This document shows, piece after piece, positions 34,016 through 42,575 of a stretch of DNA of 64,000 nucleotides; position 1 is the stretch's first letter, and each line of letters starts with the position of its first letter. Origin of the DNA: an uncultured Oscillibacter sp. GTDB lineage: Bacteria; Bacillota; Clostridia; Oscillospirales; Oscillospiraceae. The notes below the pieces were generated by a model. It saw only the letters and a list, made by a program, of their open reading frames with translations, searched no databases and was not told where the DNA came from. The DNA lies in NCBI GenBank assembly GCA_934574045.1, contig CAKTMK010000002.1, forward strand, positions 1 to 64,000. The letters run 5' to 3'. Position numbers and translations under genes: made by a program.

Positions 34016-35941
34016 TCAGTCCGCTTCTCCGCCGCCGTCCTCCGGAATATCTGCGTCTTCTTCCGGAAAGCCGGTCTCCTCCTCCGGAAGATCCGCGCCG
34101 TCCTCCGGCGCGGGGTCCGGCTGGGCCGGAGCGTGGAAGTGGAGAAACGTCTTCTCCGCCGCCGCAGGGCCGATCACGGCGGCCAGCTCCTCCAGCGGCG
34201 CTTCCCGGATGGCCTTTACCGACCCGAACTTGCGGCGCAGCGCCTCCCGCCGCTTCGGCCCCACGCCGGGGACCTCGTCCAGCGCGGAGCGCAGGGCGTT
34301 TTTCCGGTGGGCGGAGCGGTTGTACGTGATGGCGAAGCGGTGCGTCTCCTCCTGGATCTGGCCGATCAGAGAGAACACCGCCTGATTGACCTGAATGCCG
34401 ATCTCCCGGCCCTCCGGCGTGACGAGGGCGCGGGTGCGGTGGCGGTCGTCCTTCACCATGCCGAAGATGGGGATGGACAGGCCGAACTCCTCCGTCACCT
34501 GCCGGGCGGTGTCCGCGTGGACCTGTCCGCCGTCGATCAGCAGCACGTCCGGCAGGGGCAGGAACTTTTCGTCCCCGTCCGCCGCCCGCTGGAACCGGCG
34601 GCGCAGCGTCTCCCGCATGGAGGCGTAATCGTCCGGGTGGCCGGTCACGTCCCTGATCTGGAACCGGCGGTAGGCGCTCTTCAGCGGCCGTCCCTCCTGA
34701 TAGACCACCATGGACGAGACGATCTCGCTGGAACCGGTGTTGGAGATATCGTAGGACTCCATCCGCCCCGGCGGCTGGGGCAGGCCGGTGAGTCTGGCCA
34801 GCAGCACCAGCGTCTGATTGCGGCGCTCCTCCCGGGAGGTAGCCCGCTCCGCCTCCTCGGCGGCGTTCTTCCGGGCCAGCGTCAAAAGCTCCGCCTTCTC
34901 CCCCCGCTGGGGGACGTGGACCCAGACCTTGCGGCCCGCCCGCTGGGTCAGCGCTTCGGAAAGCTCCTCGCAGCTCCCCGTCTCCGCCGGGAGCAGGATC
35001 TCGTGGGGCAGCAGCGCCCGGGGCAGGTAATACTGGGCGGTGATGGCCGCCAGCATCTCGCCCTCGCTCTCGTCGCCGGGGACGGCGAAGATCTCCGTCT
35101 CCCGTCCGGCCAGATTGCCGGACTCCATGTGGAGCACGGCGTAGCAGCACTTGGCCCCCTTGTAGATGCCCCAGATATCCGTGTCGGCGCACAGGCCCGC
35201 GATCACCGTCTGCTTTTTTCCCAGTGCGCCGATGGCGTTGGCCCGGTCCCGCAGGACGGCGGCCCGTTCAAAGTGGAGCGCCTCCGCCTCCCGGGTCATC
35301 TCCTCCGTGATCTCCCGGACGAGCTGGCGGGACCGCCCCTCCAGAAGCTGCTCCGCCTGCTCCATGCGGGCGCGGTAGTCCGCCTCGTCCATGCCGGGGC
35401 GGCACCAGCCGTCGCACCGGCCCATGTGGTAATTCAGGCAGGGGCGCTCCGCGCCGATGTCCTTAGGAAACCGGCGGTTACAGGTAGGCAGCTTCAGCGC
35501 GGCGCACACCGCGTCCAGCGCCTGCCGCGTCTCGCTCCGTCCGCCGAAGGGGCCGAAATACCGCGCGCCGTCCCCCGTCAGGCGGTTGACCATGCTGAAG
35601 CGGGGATACGCCGCCTTGGAGACGCGCACGAAGGGATAGCCCTTGTCGTCCTTGAGCAGGATGTTGTACCGGGGCATATGACGCTTGATAAGGGAGTTTT
35701 CCAGCACCAGCGCCTCCCACTCGCTGGAGACGAAGATCGTGTCGAAATGGTCCACCTCGGACACCATGCGCCGGGTCTTGAGCGTGTGGGATGCGCTGTC
35801 CTGAAAATACTGGCTGACGCGGTTTTTGAGCTTTTTCGCCTTGCCCACGTAAATGACCTTTCCGGTCTTGTCCATCATCAGATAGACGCCCGGCTTCAGC
35901 GGCAGGTCGTTGGCCTTTTCCCGCAGCTCGTCCTTCGTCAT
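34016..35941 (-). CDS. uvrC: Excinuclease ABC subunit C, with an acidic C-terminal tail
   Basis: UvrC makes the dual incisions in nucleotide excision repair. It has the GIY-YIG N-terminal nuclease (GVYLMMDKTGKVIYVGKAK), a UvrB-binding region near the middle, an RNase H-like second nuclease (MESYDISNTGSSEIVSSMV, DVLLIDGGQVH) and a helix-hairpin-helix end (ALDEVPGVGPKRREALRRKF). The protein is 641 residues, about 40 longer than usual. The excess is an acidic Pro/Glu/Asp tail (PEDGADLPEEETGFPEEDAD) after the HhH domain. It lies downstream of HPr, separated by a terminator. Confidence 0.95.
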   Translation of the reverse strand: MTKDELREKANDLPLKPGVYLMMDKTGKVIYVGKAKKLKNRVSQYFQDSASHTLKTRRMVSEVDHFDTIFVSSEWEALVLENSLIKRHMPRYNILLKDDKGYPFVRVSKAAYPRFSMVNRLTGDGARYFGPFGGRSETRQALDAVCAALKLPTCNRRFPKDIGAERPCLNYHMGRCDGWCRPGMDEADYRARMEQAEQLLEGRSRQLVREITEEMTREAEALHFERAAVLRDRANAIGALGKKQTVIAGLCADTDIWGIYKGAKCCYAVLHMESGNLAGRETEIFAVPGDESEGEMLAAITAQYYLPRALLPHEILLPAETGSCEELSEALTQRAGRKVWVHVPQRGEKAELLTLARKNAAEEAERATSREERRNQTLVLLARLTGLPQPPGRMESYDISNTGSSEIVSSMVVYQEGRPLKSAYRRFQIRDVTGHPDDYASMRETLRRRFQRAADGDEKFLPLPDVLLIDGGQVHADTARQVTEEFGLSIPIFGMVKDDRHRTRALVTPEGREIGIQVNQAVFSLIGQIQEETHRFAITYNRSAHRKNALRSALDEVPGVGPKRREALRRKFGSVKAIREAPLEELAAVIGPAAAEKTFLHFHAPAQPDPAPEDGADLPEEETGFPEEDADIPEDGGGEAD

Positions 35942-35962
35942 TCGTTCTCCCCCTCTCGCGGT

Positions 35963-35992
35963 AAAAAAGCGCCCCGCGTTGCCGCGGGGCGC
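35963..35992 (-). terminator. Terminator of the HPr gene
   Basis: GCGCCCCGCG (35969-35978) pairs perfectly with 35983-35992. On the minus strand the stem is followed by six T. A second small hairpin lies at 35995-36011. Confidence 0.88.
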
Positions 35993-36057
35993 AAGAGGCC
36001 CTGCGGGCCTCTGCGGTTCCTCACTCCCAAGGGAGCATTCTGCGCACGGGAAACGGC

Positions 36058-36321
36058 TTATTCGCCGAAGTTGTTCTCCACCAGCTCCGCCAGAGCGGTC
36101 ACGGCCTCCTTCTCGTCGGAGCCGTCCGCAATCAGGGTAATGGTGGTCCCCATCACGATGCCCAGAGACAGCACGCCCAAAAGGCTCTTGGCGTTGACCC
36201 GGCGGTCTTCCTTCTCCACCCAGATCCCGCTCTTGAATTCATTTGCTTTCTGAATAAAAAACGTCGCAGGCCGCGCGTGCAGACCGACCTCGTTCTTGAC
36301 CGTGATCTCCTGTGTATACAT
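36058..36321 (-). CDS. ptsH: Phosphocarrier protein HPr
   Basis: HPr relays phosphate from enzyme I to sugar-specific PTS enzymes, and in Firmicutes it is also the catabolite-repression cofactor. The 87-residue protein places the phosphorylated His at position 15 (VGLHARPA) and the HPr-kinase Ser at position 46 (NAKSLLGVLSLG), both exact. The start at 36321 is set by AAGGAG and by this numbering; the longer reading upstream is rejected. It stands alone without ptsI nearby. A dedicated promoter and terminator frame it. Confidence 0.93.
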   Translation of the reverse strand: MYTQEITVKNEVGLHARPATFFIQKANEFKSGIWVEKEDRRVNAKSLLGVLSLGIVMGTTITLIADGSDEKEAVTALAELVENNFGE

Positions 36322-36383
36322 AAGCAAGCACTCCTTTTCCCAAACGCCGAATTGAAACTCCGCATAACGGCTCAATTTTCTTT

Positions 36384-36412
36384 ATCATATCCGTTTTTTG
36401 CAAAAACGTCAA
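36384..36412 (-). promoter_or_regulatory. Promoter of the HPr gene
   Basis: On the minus strand, TTGACG (36407-36412) and TATGAT (36384-36389) are 17 bases apart. In the rest of the 36322-36642 gap I see only weak promoter-like AT-rich sequence for the divergent lipoprotein gene. Confidence 0.85.
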
Positions 36413-36642
36413 CACTGTTTTGCAGAAACATTGCAAAATTACAGCGGCGTAAACAGCCCAATATGGAACGTTTCTACAATTTTTCAGCCTATTTTCCTCC
36501 TATATTTGTTCATAATGCTCCCCGGCCTTTTTTGCGTGCGGCGCGGGATGCCTGCGGAAGAAACTGGCGCGGTTCATTTCCGTCCGGCGGGCATACTAAC
36601 GCAGGGTATCGCAAGCAACGTCCACGCGAAGGAGGAAACGAC

Positions 36643-37116
36643 TTGAAAAGGACTTTTGCGCTTCTGCTGTGCGCCATGCTGGCTCTGGGTGTGAGTGCCT
36701 GCGGCGACGACCGGAACAGCACGGCGAACGGCAGCGGCAGCGCCGTGACGGAAAACGGCACGGCGGATAACGGCGGCGTTCAGAGCGGCGTTCAGCCGGA
36801 GGCCAACGGCAATACTGCGGTCCCTGAGCCGGGTGACGGCGCTTCAGAGAGCATCCTGCCGGACGAGAACCTGCCCGGCGGCACCGCGGACAGCCCCACG
36901 GACGGACTGACCGGCGAACCGCTCCGCCCGGACGGAGATCTGGCCGGCACGGCGGACACCGCCCGCCCCAGCGGCGGGGAGAGCGCCGTGCAGCAGAGCA
37001 CGGTGATCCACGGCGCGACCTACGGACAGATGCTCCGCAACGCCCGCGTCCACGACCGGGACGGCTTTCTGCTGGACGGCGAAAACGCCGTGACGCCCGG
37101 GACCACATTCCACTGA
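36643..37116 (+). CDS. Small hypothetical lipoprotein, low complexity
   Basis: A 157-residue protein. TTG at 36643, with GAAGGAGG upstream, gives a clean lipoprotein signal (KRTFALLLCAMLALGVSAC) with the lipobox Cys near residue 20. The mature part is acidic, Gly/Asn/Thr/Pro-rich and probably disordered, with one more ordered-looking C-terminal piece (HGATYGQMLRNARVHDRDGF). I do not recognise a family. A longer reading from 36277 lacks a ribosome site and was rejected. A surface or periplasmic-space role is all that can be said. Confidence 0.75.
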   Translation: MKRTFALLLCAMLALGVSACGDDRNSTANGSGSAVTENGTADNGGVQSGVQPEANGNTAVPEPGDGASESILPDENLPGGTADSPTDGLTGEPLRPDGDLAGTADTARPSGGESAVQQSTVIHGATYGQMLRNARVHDRDGFLLDGENAVTPGTTFH

Positions 37117-37132
37117 GACACGAACCGTATGA

Positions 37133-37162
37133 CAAGGGCTGCCGGATGACCGGCAGCCCTTG
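37133..37162 (+). terminator. Hairpin after the lipoprotein gene
   Basis: CAAGGGCTGCCGG (37133-37145) pairs perfectly with 37150-37162 around ATGA. No T tract follows, so it may be an RNA 3'-end stabiliser. A true terminator is at 37205-37242. Confidence 0.6.
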
Positions 37163-37204
37163 CGGCGTCTCCAGCGGTGAAAGTCCCGGCGGGCGGCATA
37201 TCGT

Positions 37205-37242
37205 AACGCGGCCCGGACGCAGAGCGTCCGGGCCGCGTTTTT
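37205..37242 (+). terminator. Terminator between the lipoprotein and histidine operons
   Basis: A perfect 16-bp stem (37205-37220 with 37224-37239) with an AGA loop runs into five T on the plus strand. It could also slow transcription arriving from the convergent his operon. Confidence 0.8.
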
Positions 37243-37258
37243 CACGAGGCTTGGCGGC

Positions 37259-38083
37259 TCACAGCGGACAGGGGAGCCAGCCCCCGGCGGTCAGCAGCGT
37301 CGTCTCCCGGTACCCGGCGGCACGGGCCGCCTCCGCCGCCATGCCGTAGCCGAACAGCAGTGCGTCCGCGCTGTGGGCGTCCGAGGTGAGGATGATCCGC
37401 CCACCCATGGCCCGCCACTCCCGCAGAAGGAAGGGCGCGGGATAGGGCGCGTCGCGGTAGCCCCGCTGGACGGCGCCGGTGTTGATCTCCAGCAGCGTTT
37501 TGGACGGGTCCGCCGCGTGCAGCGCCCCCAGCGCCGCCGCGCGGTAGCGGGGCGCGTCCTCGTCGAAAAACACGCCGCCGCGGTTGAGCTTTGTGATGAG
37601 GTCGAGGTGGCCGAGGATGGTGGGCTTTTGCTGCGCCGTCGCCGCCGCGTCCCGGTAGTACCGCTCCGCCACGGTCAGAAAATCCCCGCCGCAGACCTCG
37701 TCCCGGCAGGCGGCAAGGCTCTCCGGCTCCCAGTCCACGCAGTAATACCGCCCCGTCTCCGGCGCGTACAGCTCGTGGACGGAGCCGATCCAGTAGTCAA
37801 AGCCGGCCCGCGCGCCGTCGGACCGGCTGTCCCACTCCACGCCCAGCAGCACCTCCATCCGCCCGGCGTACTCCGCCCGCAGGCGCAGCACCTCCGCCCG
37901 GTACGCGGCCGGGTCGACGGGCAGGACGTTCCCCTCGTCGGAGGGGACGGGCGTGTGGGAGTGGCCGGAGGCGCCGAAGTACCGCACCCCGGCGGCGTAT
38001 GCCGCCGCGGCCATCTCCGCCAGCGTGTTTTTCCCGTCGCACAGAGTGGAATGGGTGTGGACCGTACACTCCCGGGGCGTCAC
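37259..38083 (-). CDS. hisK: Histidinol-phosphatase, PHP family
   Basis: This enzyme removes phosphate from histidinol phosphate, the step before HisD. It has 274 residues of the PHP fold: [12 protein letters not shown] (metal motif 1), [34 protein letters not shown] and [17 protein letters not shown]. It is the HisJ/HisK type rather than the HAD phosphatase. GTG at 38083 overlaps the hisIE stop by 4 bases (GTGA), and the longer upstream reading is rejected. It is the last gene of the operon. Confidence 0.92.
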   Translation of the reverse strand: MTPRECTVHTHSTLCDGKNTLAEMAAAAYAAGVRYFGASGHSHTPVPSDEGNVLPVDPAAYRAEVLRLRAEYAGRMEVLLGVEWDSRSDGARAGFDYWIGSVHELYAPETGRYYCVDWEPESLAACRDEVCGGDFLTVAERYYRDAAATAQQKPTILGHLDLITKLNRGGVFFDEDAPRYRAAALGALHAADPSKTLLEINTGAVQRGYRDAPYPAPFLLREWRAMGGRIILTSDAHSADALLFGYGMAAEAARAAGYRETTLLTAGGWLPCPL

Positions 38084-38715
38084 TGCATCCGCTCCTGCTT
38101 GACCTTGTGGTCCACCACGTGGCGCTTTTCCAGCTCCGCCGTCACGTCCTTCACGGAAATGCCCATCTGGACCATCAGCACCAGAATGTGATAGCACACG
38201 TCGGCGATCTCGAAGATGGTCTCCGCCCGGTCGTTCTTGGCGGCGGCGATGATGACCTCGGTGGACTCCTCGCCCACCTTTTTGAGGATCTTGTCGATGC
38301 CCTTCTCAAAGAGATAGGTGGTGTAGCTGCCCTCCTTGGGCTGGGTCTTGCGGCCCCGGATCAGCTCGTAAAGGCCCTCGTAGCTGAACTGCTTGAGCTC
38401 GTCGGAGAGGTAGAGCCGGTTGAAAAAGCAGCTCTCCGCCCCGGTGTGGCAGGCGGGGCCATCCTTCACGACCTCCACCACCAGCGCGTCGCCGTCGCAG
38501 TCGGCGGTGATGGAGACCACGTGCTGCACGTTCCCGGAGGTCTCGCCCTTGCGCCACAGCTCCTGACGGCTGCGGCTCCAGAAGCAGGTGCGCCGCTCGT
38601 CGATGGTGATGGCAAGGCTCTCCTTGTTCATGTAGGCCAGCGTCAGGACCTCCTTGGTGTAGTGGTCCTGCACGATGGCGGGGATCAGGCCCTTTTCGTC
38701 AAATTTCAGTTCCAT
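38080..38715 (-). CDS. hisIE: Bifunctional phosphoribosyl-AMP cyclohydrolase / phosphoribosyl-ATP pyrophosphatase
   Basis: The fused protein carries out steps 2 and 3 of histidine synthesis. Residues 1-100 are HisI ([32 protein letters not shown] with zinc-ligand region, [12 protein letters not shown]). Residues 110-211 are HisE ([39 protein letters not shown]). Length 211 fits bifunctional HisIE. It follows hisF by 18 bases. Confidence 0.96.
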   Translation of the reverse strand: MELKFDEKGLIPAIVQDHYTKEVLTLAYMNKESLAITIDERRTCFWSRSRQELWRKGETSGNVQHVVSITADCDGDALVVEVVKDGPACHTGAESCFFNRLYLSDELKQFSYEGLYELIRGRKTQPKEGSYTTYLFEKGIDKILKKVGEESTEVIIAAAKNDRAETIFEIADVCYHILVLMVQMGISVKDVTAELEKRHVVDHKVKQERMQ

Positions 38716-38733
38716 ATGCTCTCTTTTCCTCTC

Positions 38734-39489
38734 TCACAGGCGCACTTCCACGCCGCCGGCGCGGAGCGCGCGCTTTAATTCCCGAATGTCCACCTGCCGG
38801 GTGTGGAAGATGGACGCCGCCAGACCCGCGTCGATGCCGGGGTGGCGGAACAGCTCCTGAAAATCCTCGATCTTTCCGGCGCCGCCGCTGGCGATCACCG
38901 GCACGTCCACCCGCGCCGCCAGCGCGTCCAGCATCTCAAGGTCGAAGCCCTGCTTCACGCCGTCGGTGTCGATGGAGTTGAGGACGATCTCGCCCGCGCC
39001 GTTTGCAACGCCCCGGACCGCCCACTCCATGGCGTCGATGCCGGTGTCCTCCCGGCCGCCCTTGGCGAACAGGCGGAACTGCCCGTCCACCCGCTTCACG
39101 TCCATGCTCAGCACCACGCACTGGTCGCCGTACTTCTTCGCCGCCGCGGCGATCAGGTCCGGGTCGGCGATGGCCCCGGAGTTGACGCTCACCTTGTCCG
39201 CGCCGCACTTGAGCACCCGGTCGAAATCCTCCAGTGAGCGGATGCCGCCGCCCACCGTCAGAGGAATGAAGATCTCAGACGCCGCGCGGCGCAGCACATC
39301 CGTGAACAGCCGCCGCCCCTCAAAGGAGGCGGTAATATCGTAAAACACCAGCTCGTCCGCGCCGGAGTCGTTATAAAACCGGGCCATCTCCACCGGGTCC
39401 GCCATGTCCCGCAGCCCCTCGAAATTCACGCCCTTGACGACCCGCCCGTCCTTCACGTCCAGGCAGGGAATGATCCTTTTTGCCAGCAT
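38734..39489 (-). CDS. hisF: Imidazole glycerol phosphate synthase, cyclase subunit
   Basis: HisF uses ammonia from HisH to make imidazole glycerol phosphate and AICAR. It has 251 residues forming a (beta-alpha)8 barrel: MLAKRIIPCLDVKDGRVVKG (with the first catalytic Asp), PLTVGGGIRSLEDFDRVL, ADKVSVNSGAI, GEIVLNSIDTDGVKQGFD (second catalytic Asp) and VIASGGAGKIEDF. It follows hisA by 12 bases. Confidence 0.97.
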   Translation of the reverse strand: MLAKRIIPCLDVKDGRVVKGVNFEGLRDMADPVEMARFYNDSGADELVFYDITASFEGRRLFTDVLRRAASEIFIPLTVGGGIRSLEDFDRVLKCGADKVSVNSGAIADPDLIAAAAKKYGDQCVVLSMDVKRVDGQFRLFAKGGREDTGIDAMEWAVRGVANGAGEIVLNSIDTDGVKQGFDLEMLDALAARVDVPVIASGGAGKIEDFQELFRHPGIDAGLAASIFHTRQVDIRELKRALRAGGVEVRL

Positions 39490-39501
39490 GATTCTCTCTC
39501 C

Positions 39502-40254
39502 TTACAGCAGCGGCTCGCCGGAGTTCCGGCGGCGGTCTCCCGCCTCGTCCAGACACATTCCAAGGTCCAGCTTCCCGTCGTACACGGCCTTGCCCAGGAT
39601 CGCGCCCGCCGCGCCCATCTCGTTGAGCGCCCGCAGCTCCAGAACGGAGCTGATCCCGCCGGAGGCCACCACGTTCAGCCCCTCGATCTGCGTCAGGCGG
39701 CGGTACGCGTCCAGATTCGTGCCGGACAGGGTCCCGTCCTTGGAGATGTCCGTGTAGATCACGGTCTGAACGCCCGCGTCCCGCAGGCGGCGGCAGAGGT
39801 CGAAGCTGTCCTCCCCGCTGGTCTTGAGCCAGCCGTGGGTGGCCACCTTGCCGTCCCGGGCGTCCACGCCCACGGCGATCTTCTCCCGATACCGCCGCGC
39901 CATGCGCTCCGTAAAGGCAAAGTCCTCCACGGCGGCGGTGCCCAGCACGCAGCGGTTCACGCCGAGGTCCAGATACTGAAGGATGCGCTCCTCCGTGCGG
40001 ATGCCGCCGCCGACCTCGATAAAGGCGTGGCCCTGCTGGACCAGCGCCTCGATCTCCGTCCAGTTGGCCATGCTGGGCCGACCGTCCTTCGCGCCGTCCA
40101 GATCCACGATGTGCAGCCGCTGGGCGCCCGCCCGGATGAAGCGGCGGGCCACGCCGCAAGGCTGGGCGGAATAGACGGTCATCTGGTCATAATCTCCCCG
40201 CAGGAGCCGCACGGCTCTGCCGTCCCGCAGGTCGATCGCCGGAAAAATCTGCAT
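39502..40254 (-). CDS. hisA: ProFAR isomerase (phosphoribosylformimino-AICAR isomerase)
   Basis: HisA catalyses the fourth step. The 250-residue barrel protein shows IFPAIDLRDGRAVRLLRGD at the N-terminus (general base Asp), LHIVDLDGAKDG, IEVGGGIRTEE, GVDARDGKVATHGWLKTS, YTDISKDGTLSGTNLD (general acid Asp) and VVASGGISSVLEL. It is followed closely by hisF, its structural relative. Confidence 0.97.
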   Translation of the reverse strand: MQIFPAIDLRDGRAVRLLRGDYDQMTVYSAQPCGVARRFIRAGAQRLHIVDLDGAKDGRPSMANWTEIEALVQQGHAFIEVGGGIRTEERILQYLDLGVNRCVLGTAAVEDFAFTERMARRYREKIAVGVDARDGKVATHGWLKTSGEDSFDLCRRLRDAGVQTVIYTDISKDGTLSGTNLDAYRRLTQIEGLNVVASGGISSVLELRALNEMGAAGAILGKAVYDGKLDLGMCLDEAGDRRRNSGEPLL

Positions 40255-40306
40255 AACAGCCTCCTCCGCGCCTTTCGCGCGTTTTCAAGTCCCGCTCCCG
40301 CGGGCG

Positions 40307-40918
40307 TCAAAGCTCACCGAACGCCTTGAGCAGCCGCAGCCCCGCGTCCCCGGACTTCTCCGGGTGGAACTGAGTGCCCCACACGTTCCCACGGCGCACC
40401 GCGCCGGTGACGGACGCGCCGCCATAGTCGGAGACGGCCAGCGTGCTGGCCGCGCAGTCCTTGGCGTAAAAGCTGTGGACGTAATAGACGTACTCCCCGT
40501 CCTGAAAATAGCGGAGCAGAGGGTCGTCCCGCAGGATGCGCAGGCTGTTCCACCCCATGTGGGGGACCTTCAGCGCCGGGTCCTTCAGATCCGGACGCAG
40601 GCTGTCCACCACGCCGGGGATCAGGCCAAGGCCCGCGTGCTCGCCGTATTCAAAGCCCTTGTCAAAGAGGAGCTGCATTCCAAGGCAGATGCCAAGAAGC
40701 GGCTTTTTTTCGCTCTCCTCCCGCAGGACGGGGATCAATCCCGTGGCCTCCAGCTTGGCCTTCGCGTCGCCGAAGGCGCCCACGCCGGGCAGAATGATGC
40801 GCTCCGCCGCCCGCAGCCGGTCCGCGTCCGCCGTCACCTCCGGCGAAAGGCCCAGCGCCCGCAGGCTGGAGCTGAGGGAAAACAGGTTTCCCACTCCGTA
40901 ATCCACAATGGCGATCAT
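40307..40918 (-). CDS. hisH: Imidazole glycerol phosphate synthase, glutaminase subunit
   Basis: HisH hydrolyses glutamine and feeds ammonia to HisF. It is a 203-residue class I glutamine amidotransferase with the nucleophile in GICLGMQLLFD, the oxyanion region near LPGVGAFGDA, and the catalytic His and Glu in GTQFHPEKSGDAGLRLL. The start lies 1 base after the hisB stop, and the ribosome site is inside hisB. Confidence 0.97.
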   Translation of the reverse strand: MIAIVDYGVGNLFSLSSSLRALGLSPEVTADADRLRAAERIILPGVGAFGDAKAKLEATGLIPVLREESEKKPLLGICLGMQLLFDKGFEYGEHAGLGLIPGVVDSLRPDLKDPALKVPHMGWNSLRILRDDPLLRYFQDGEYVYYVHSFYAKDCAASTLAVSDYGGASVTGAVRRGNVWGTQFHPEKSGDAGLRLLKAFGEL

Positions 40919-40919
40919 A

Positions 40920-41507
40920 TCACAGCGTTCCTTTCGTACTGGGGATCTGCCCGTTCAGCGCCGGGTCAAGGCTCACTGCCATCCGCAGCGCGCGGCCCGC
41001 GCCCTTGAACGCGGCCTCCAGAATGTGATGGGTGTTCTCCCCCGCAAGCTGGCGGAAGTGCAGCGCGCAGGGGCACTGGCGCACAAAGCCCAGCCAGAAC
41101 TCCTTGGCAAGCTCGGTGTCGAACGTGCCCACCTTCTGGGCGGGCAGCGTCAGCCCCCAGCCCAGATAGTCCCGGCCCGACAGGTCCACTCCGCACAGCA
41201 CCAGCGTCTCATCCATGGGCAGGAGGGACTGGCCGTACCGCGTAATGCCGCGGCGGTCCCCCAGCGCCTTGGTGAAGGCCTGTCCCAGCGCGATGCCGAT
41301 GTCCTCCACCGTGTGGTGGTCATCCACGTCCGTGTCGCCTTTGCAGGAAACTTCCAGATCGAACCGCCCGTGGGCGGCCAGCAGCGTGAGCATATGGTTC
41401 AGAAAACCGCAGCCGCTGTCGATCCTGGACGCGCCCGTGCCGTCCAGCTCCAGCGTCAGGCGGATGCGCGTCTCATTGGTGTCCCGGGCGATCTGTGCCG
41501 TCCGCAT
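40920..41507 (-). CDS. hisB: Imidazoleglycerol-phosphate dehydratase
   Basis: The monofunctional dehydratase (195 residues) makes imidazole acetol phosphate. Manganese-binding His motifs are present: SGCGFLNHMLTLLAAHGRFD, DVDDHHTVEDIGIALGQA, and GENTHHILEAAFKG. The phosphatase domain found in enteric HisB is absent; hisK supplies that activity here. Confidence 0.97.
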   Translation of the reverse strand: MRTAQIARDTNETRIRLTLELDGTGASRIDSGCGFLNHMLTLLAAHGRFDLEVSCKGDTDVDDHHTVEDIGIALGQAFTKALGDRRGITRYGQSLLPMDETLVLCGVDLSGRDYLGWGLTLPAQKVGTFDTELAKEFWLGFVRQCPCALHFRQLAGENTHHILEAAFKGAGRALRMAVSLDPALNGQIPSTKGTL

Positions 41508-41510
41508 GGC

Positions 41511-42575
41511 TCACACCTCCCCCAGAAAGCGCCGGATCTCCTCCAGCAGCCGCTCCATCTGCTCGGCGGAGCCGATGGTGATGCGGTAGTAATCCCGGAT
41601 GCGCGGCTCGTCGAACCAGCGGACCAGAATGCCGTTTTGCTTCAGGCGGCGGTACAGCTCGCCGCCCGGAAAGTCCGGGGACTTGGCGAAAATAAAATTT
41701 GCCTTGGACGGCAGGACGGAAAAGCCCAGCCGCTCCAGCTCCGCCACCGTCCTCGCCCGGTTCTCCTGAATGGCGGCGGTGCACTTCTGGAAGTACGCCT
41801 CGTCCGCCATGGACGCCGCGCCCGCCAGAATGGACAAGCGGTTGATGTTGTAGGGATTGAAGCTGAACTTCATCCGGTTCAGGTCGGCGATCAGCTCCGG
41901 ACAGCCCATGGCAAAGCCCAGCCGCGCGCCGGCCAGATCCCGGCTCTTGGAGAAGGTCTGGACCACCAGCAGGTTGTCGTACCGGTTCAGGAGCGGCACG
42001 CAGCTCTCGCCGCCGAAGTCCACATACGCCTCGTCCACGATCACCACCCGGTCCCGGTCGGCGTCCAGCAGACGCCGGATCTGCTCCACCGGAAGCTCCA
42101 CGCCGGTCAGCGCGTTGGGGTTGGCGAGGAAGATAGCGCCGGGGAAATCCATATAGTCGTTCACGTCGATGGTGAAATCATCCTTCAGGGGGATGATCTT
42201 GGCCTCGATGCCGTAATACGCGGCCCAGACCTTATAAAAGCCGTAGGTCACGTCCGGGAACGCCGCGCCCTTTCCCTCGCCGCAGAAGGCGCGGAAGGCG
42301 AAGGAGAGGACCTCGTCCGAGCCGTTTCCGGTCATCACCTGCTCCGGGCGCAGGCCGTTCCGCTTGGCGATGGCCTCCACCAGCTGGGCGCAGGCGGGGT
42401 CAGAATAGAGGTTGAGCTTCATGACCTCCGCCCGGGACACCGCCTTGACCACGCCCGGCGCGGGCGGGAACGGGCTCTCGTTGGTGTTGAGTTTGATATA
42501 CTGCATATCCGCCGGCTGCTCGCCGGGGGTGTACGGCTTCAGCCGGACGGCCTCCTTGGAAATAAAACGGCTCAT
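41511..42575 (-). CDS. hisC: Histidinol-phosphate aminotransferase
   Basis: HisC is a PLP-dependent class I/II aminotransferase that makes histidinol phosphate. The 354-residue protein carries YIKLNTNESPFPPAPGV at the N-terminus, MTGNGSDEVLSFAFRAF, FLANPNALTGVELP, VIVDEAYVDFGGES and the PLP lysine in TFSKSRDLAGARLGFAMG. ATG at 42575 overlaps the hisD stop by 4 bases; the longer frame upstream is a shadow of hisD. Confidence 0.96.
   Translation of the reverse strand: MSRFISKEAVRLKPYTPGEQPADMQYIKLNTNESPFPPAPGVVKAVSRAEVMKLNLYSDPACAQLVEAIAKRNGLRPEQVMTGNGSDEVLSFAFRAFCGEGKGAAFPDVTYGFYKVWAAYYGIEAKIIPLKDDFTIDVNDYMDFPGAIFLANPNALTGVELPVEQIRRLLDADRDRVVIVDEAYVDFGGESCVPLLNRYDNLLVVQTFSKSRDLAGARLGFAMGCPELIADLNRMKFSFNPYNINRLSILAGAASMADEAYFQKCTAAIQENRARTVAELERLGFSVLPSKANFIFAKSPDFPGGELYRRLKQNGILVRWFDEPRIRDYYRITIGSAEQMERLLEEIRRFLGEV

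Noticed and set aside
33951..35192. A 413-residue minus-strand frame inside uvrC
   Set aside because: It overlaps uvrC in another frame, is Gly/Arg/Pro-rich, and has no family features.
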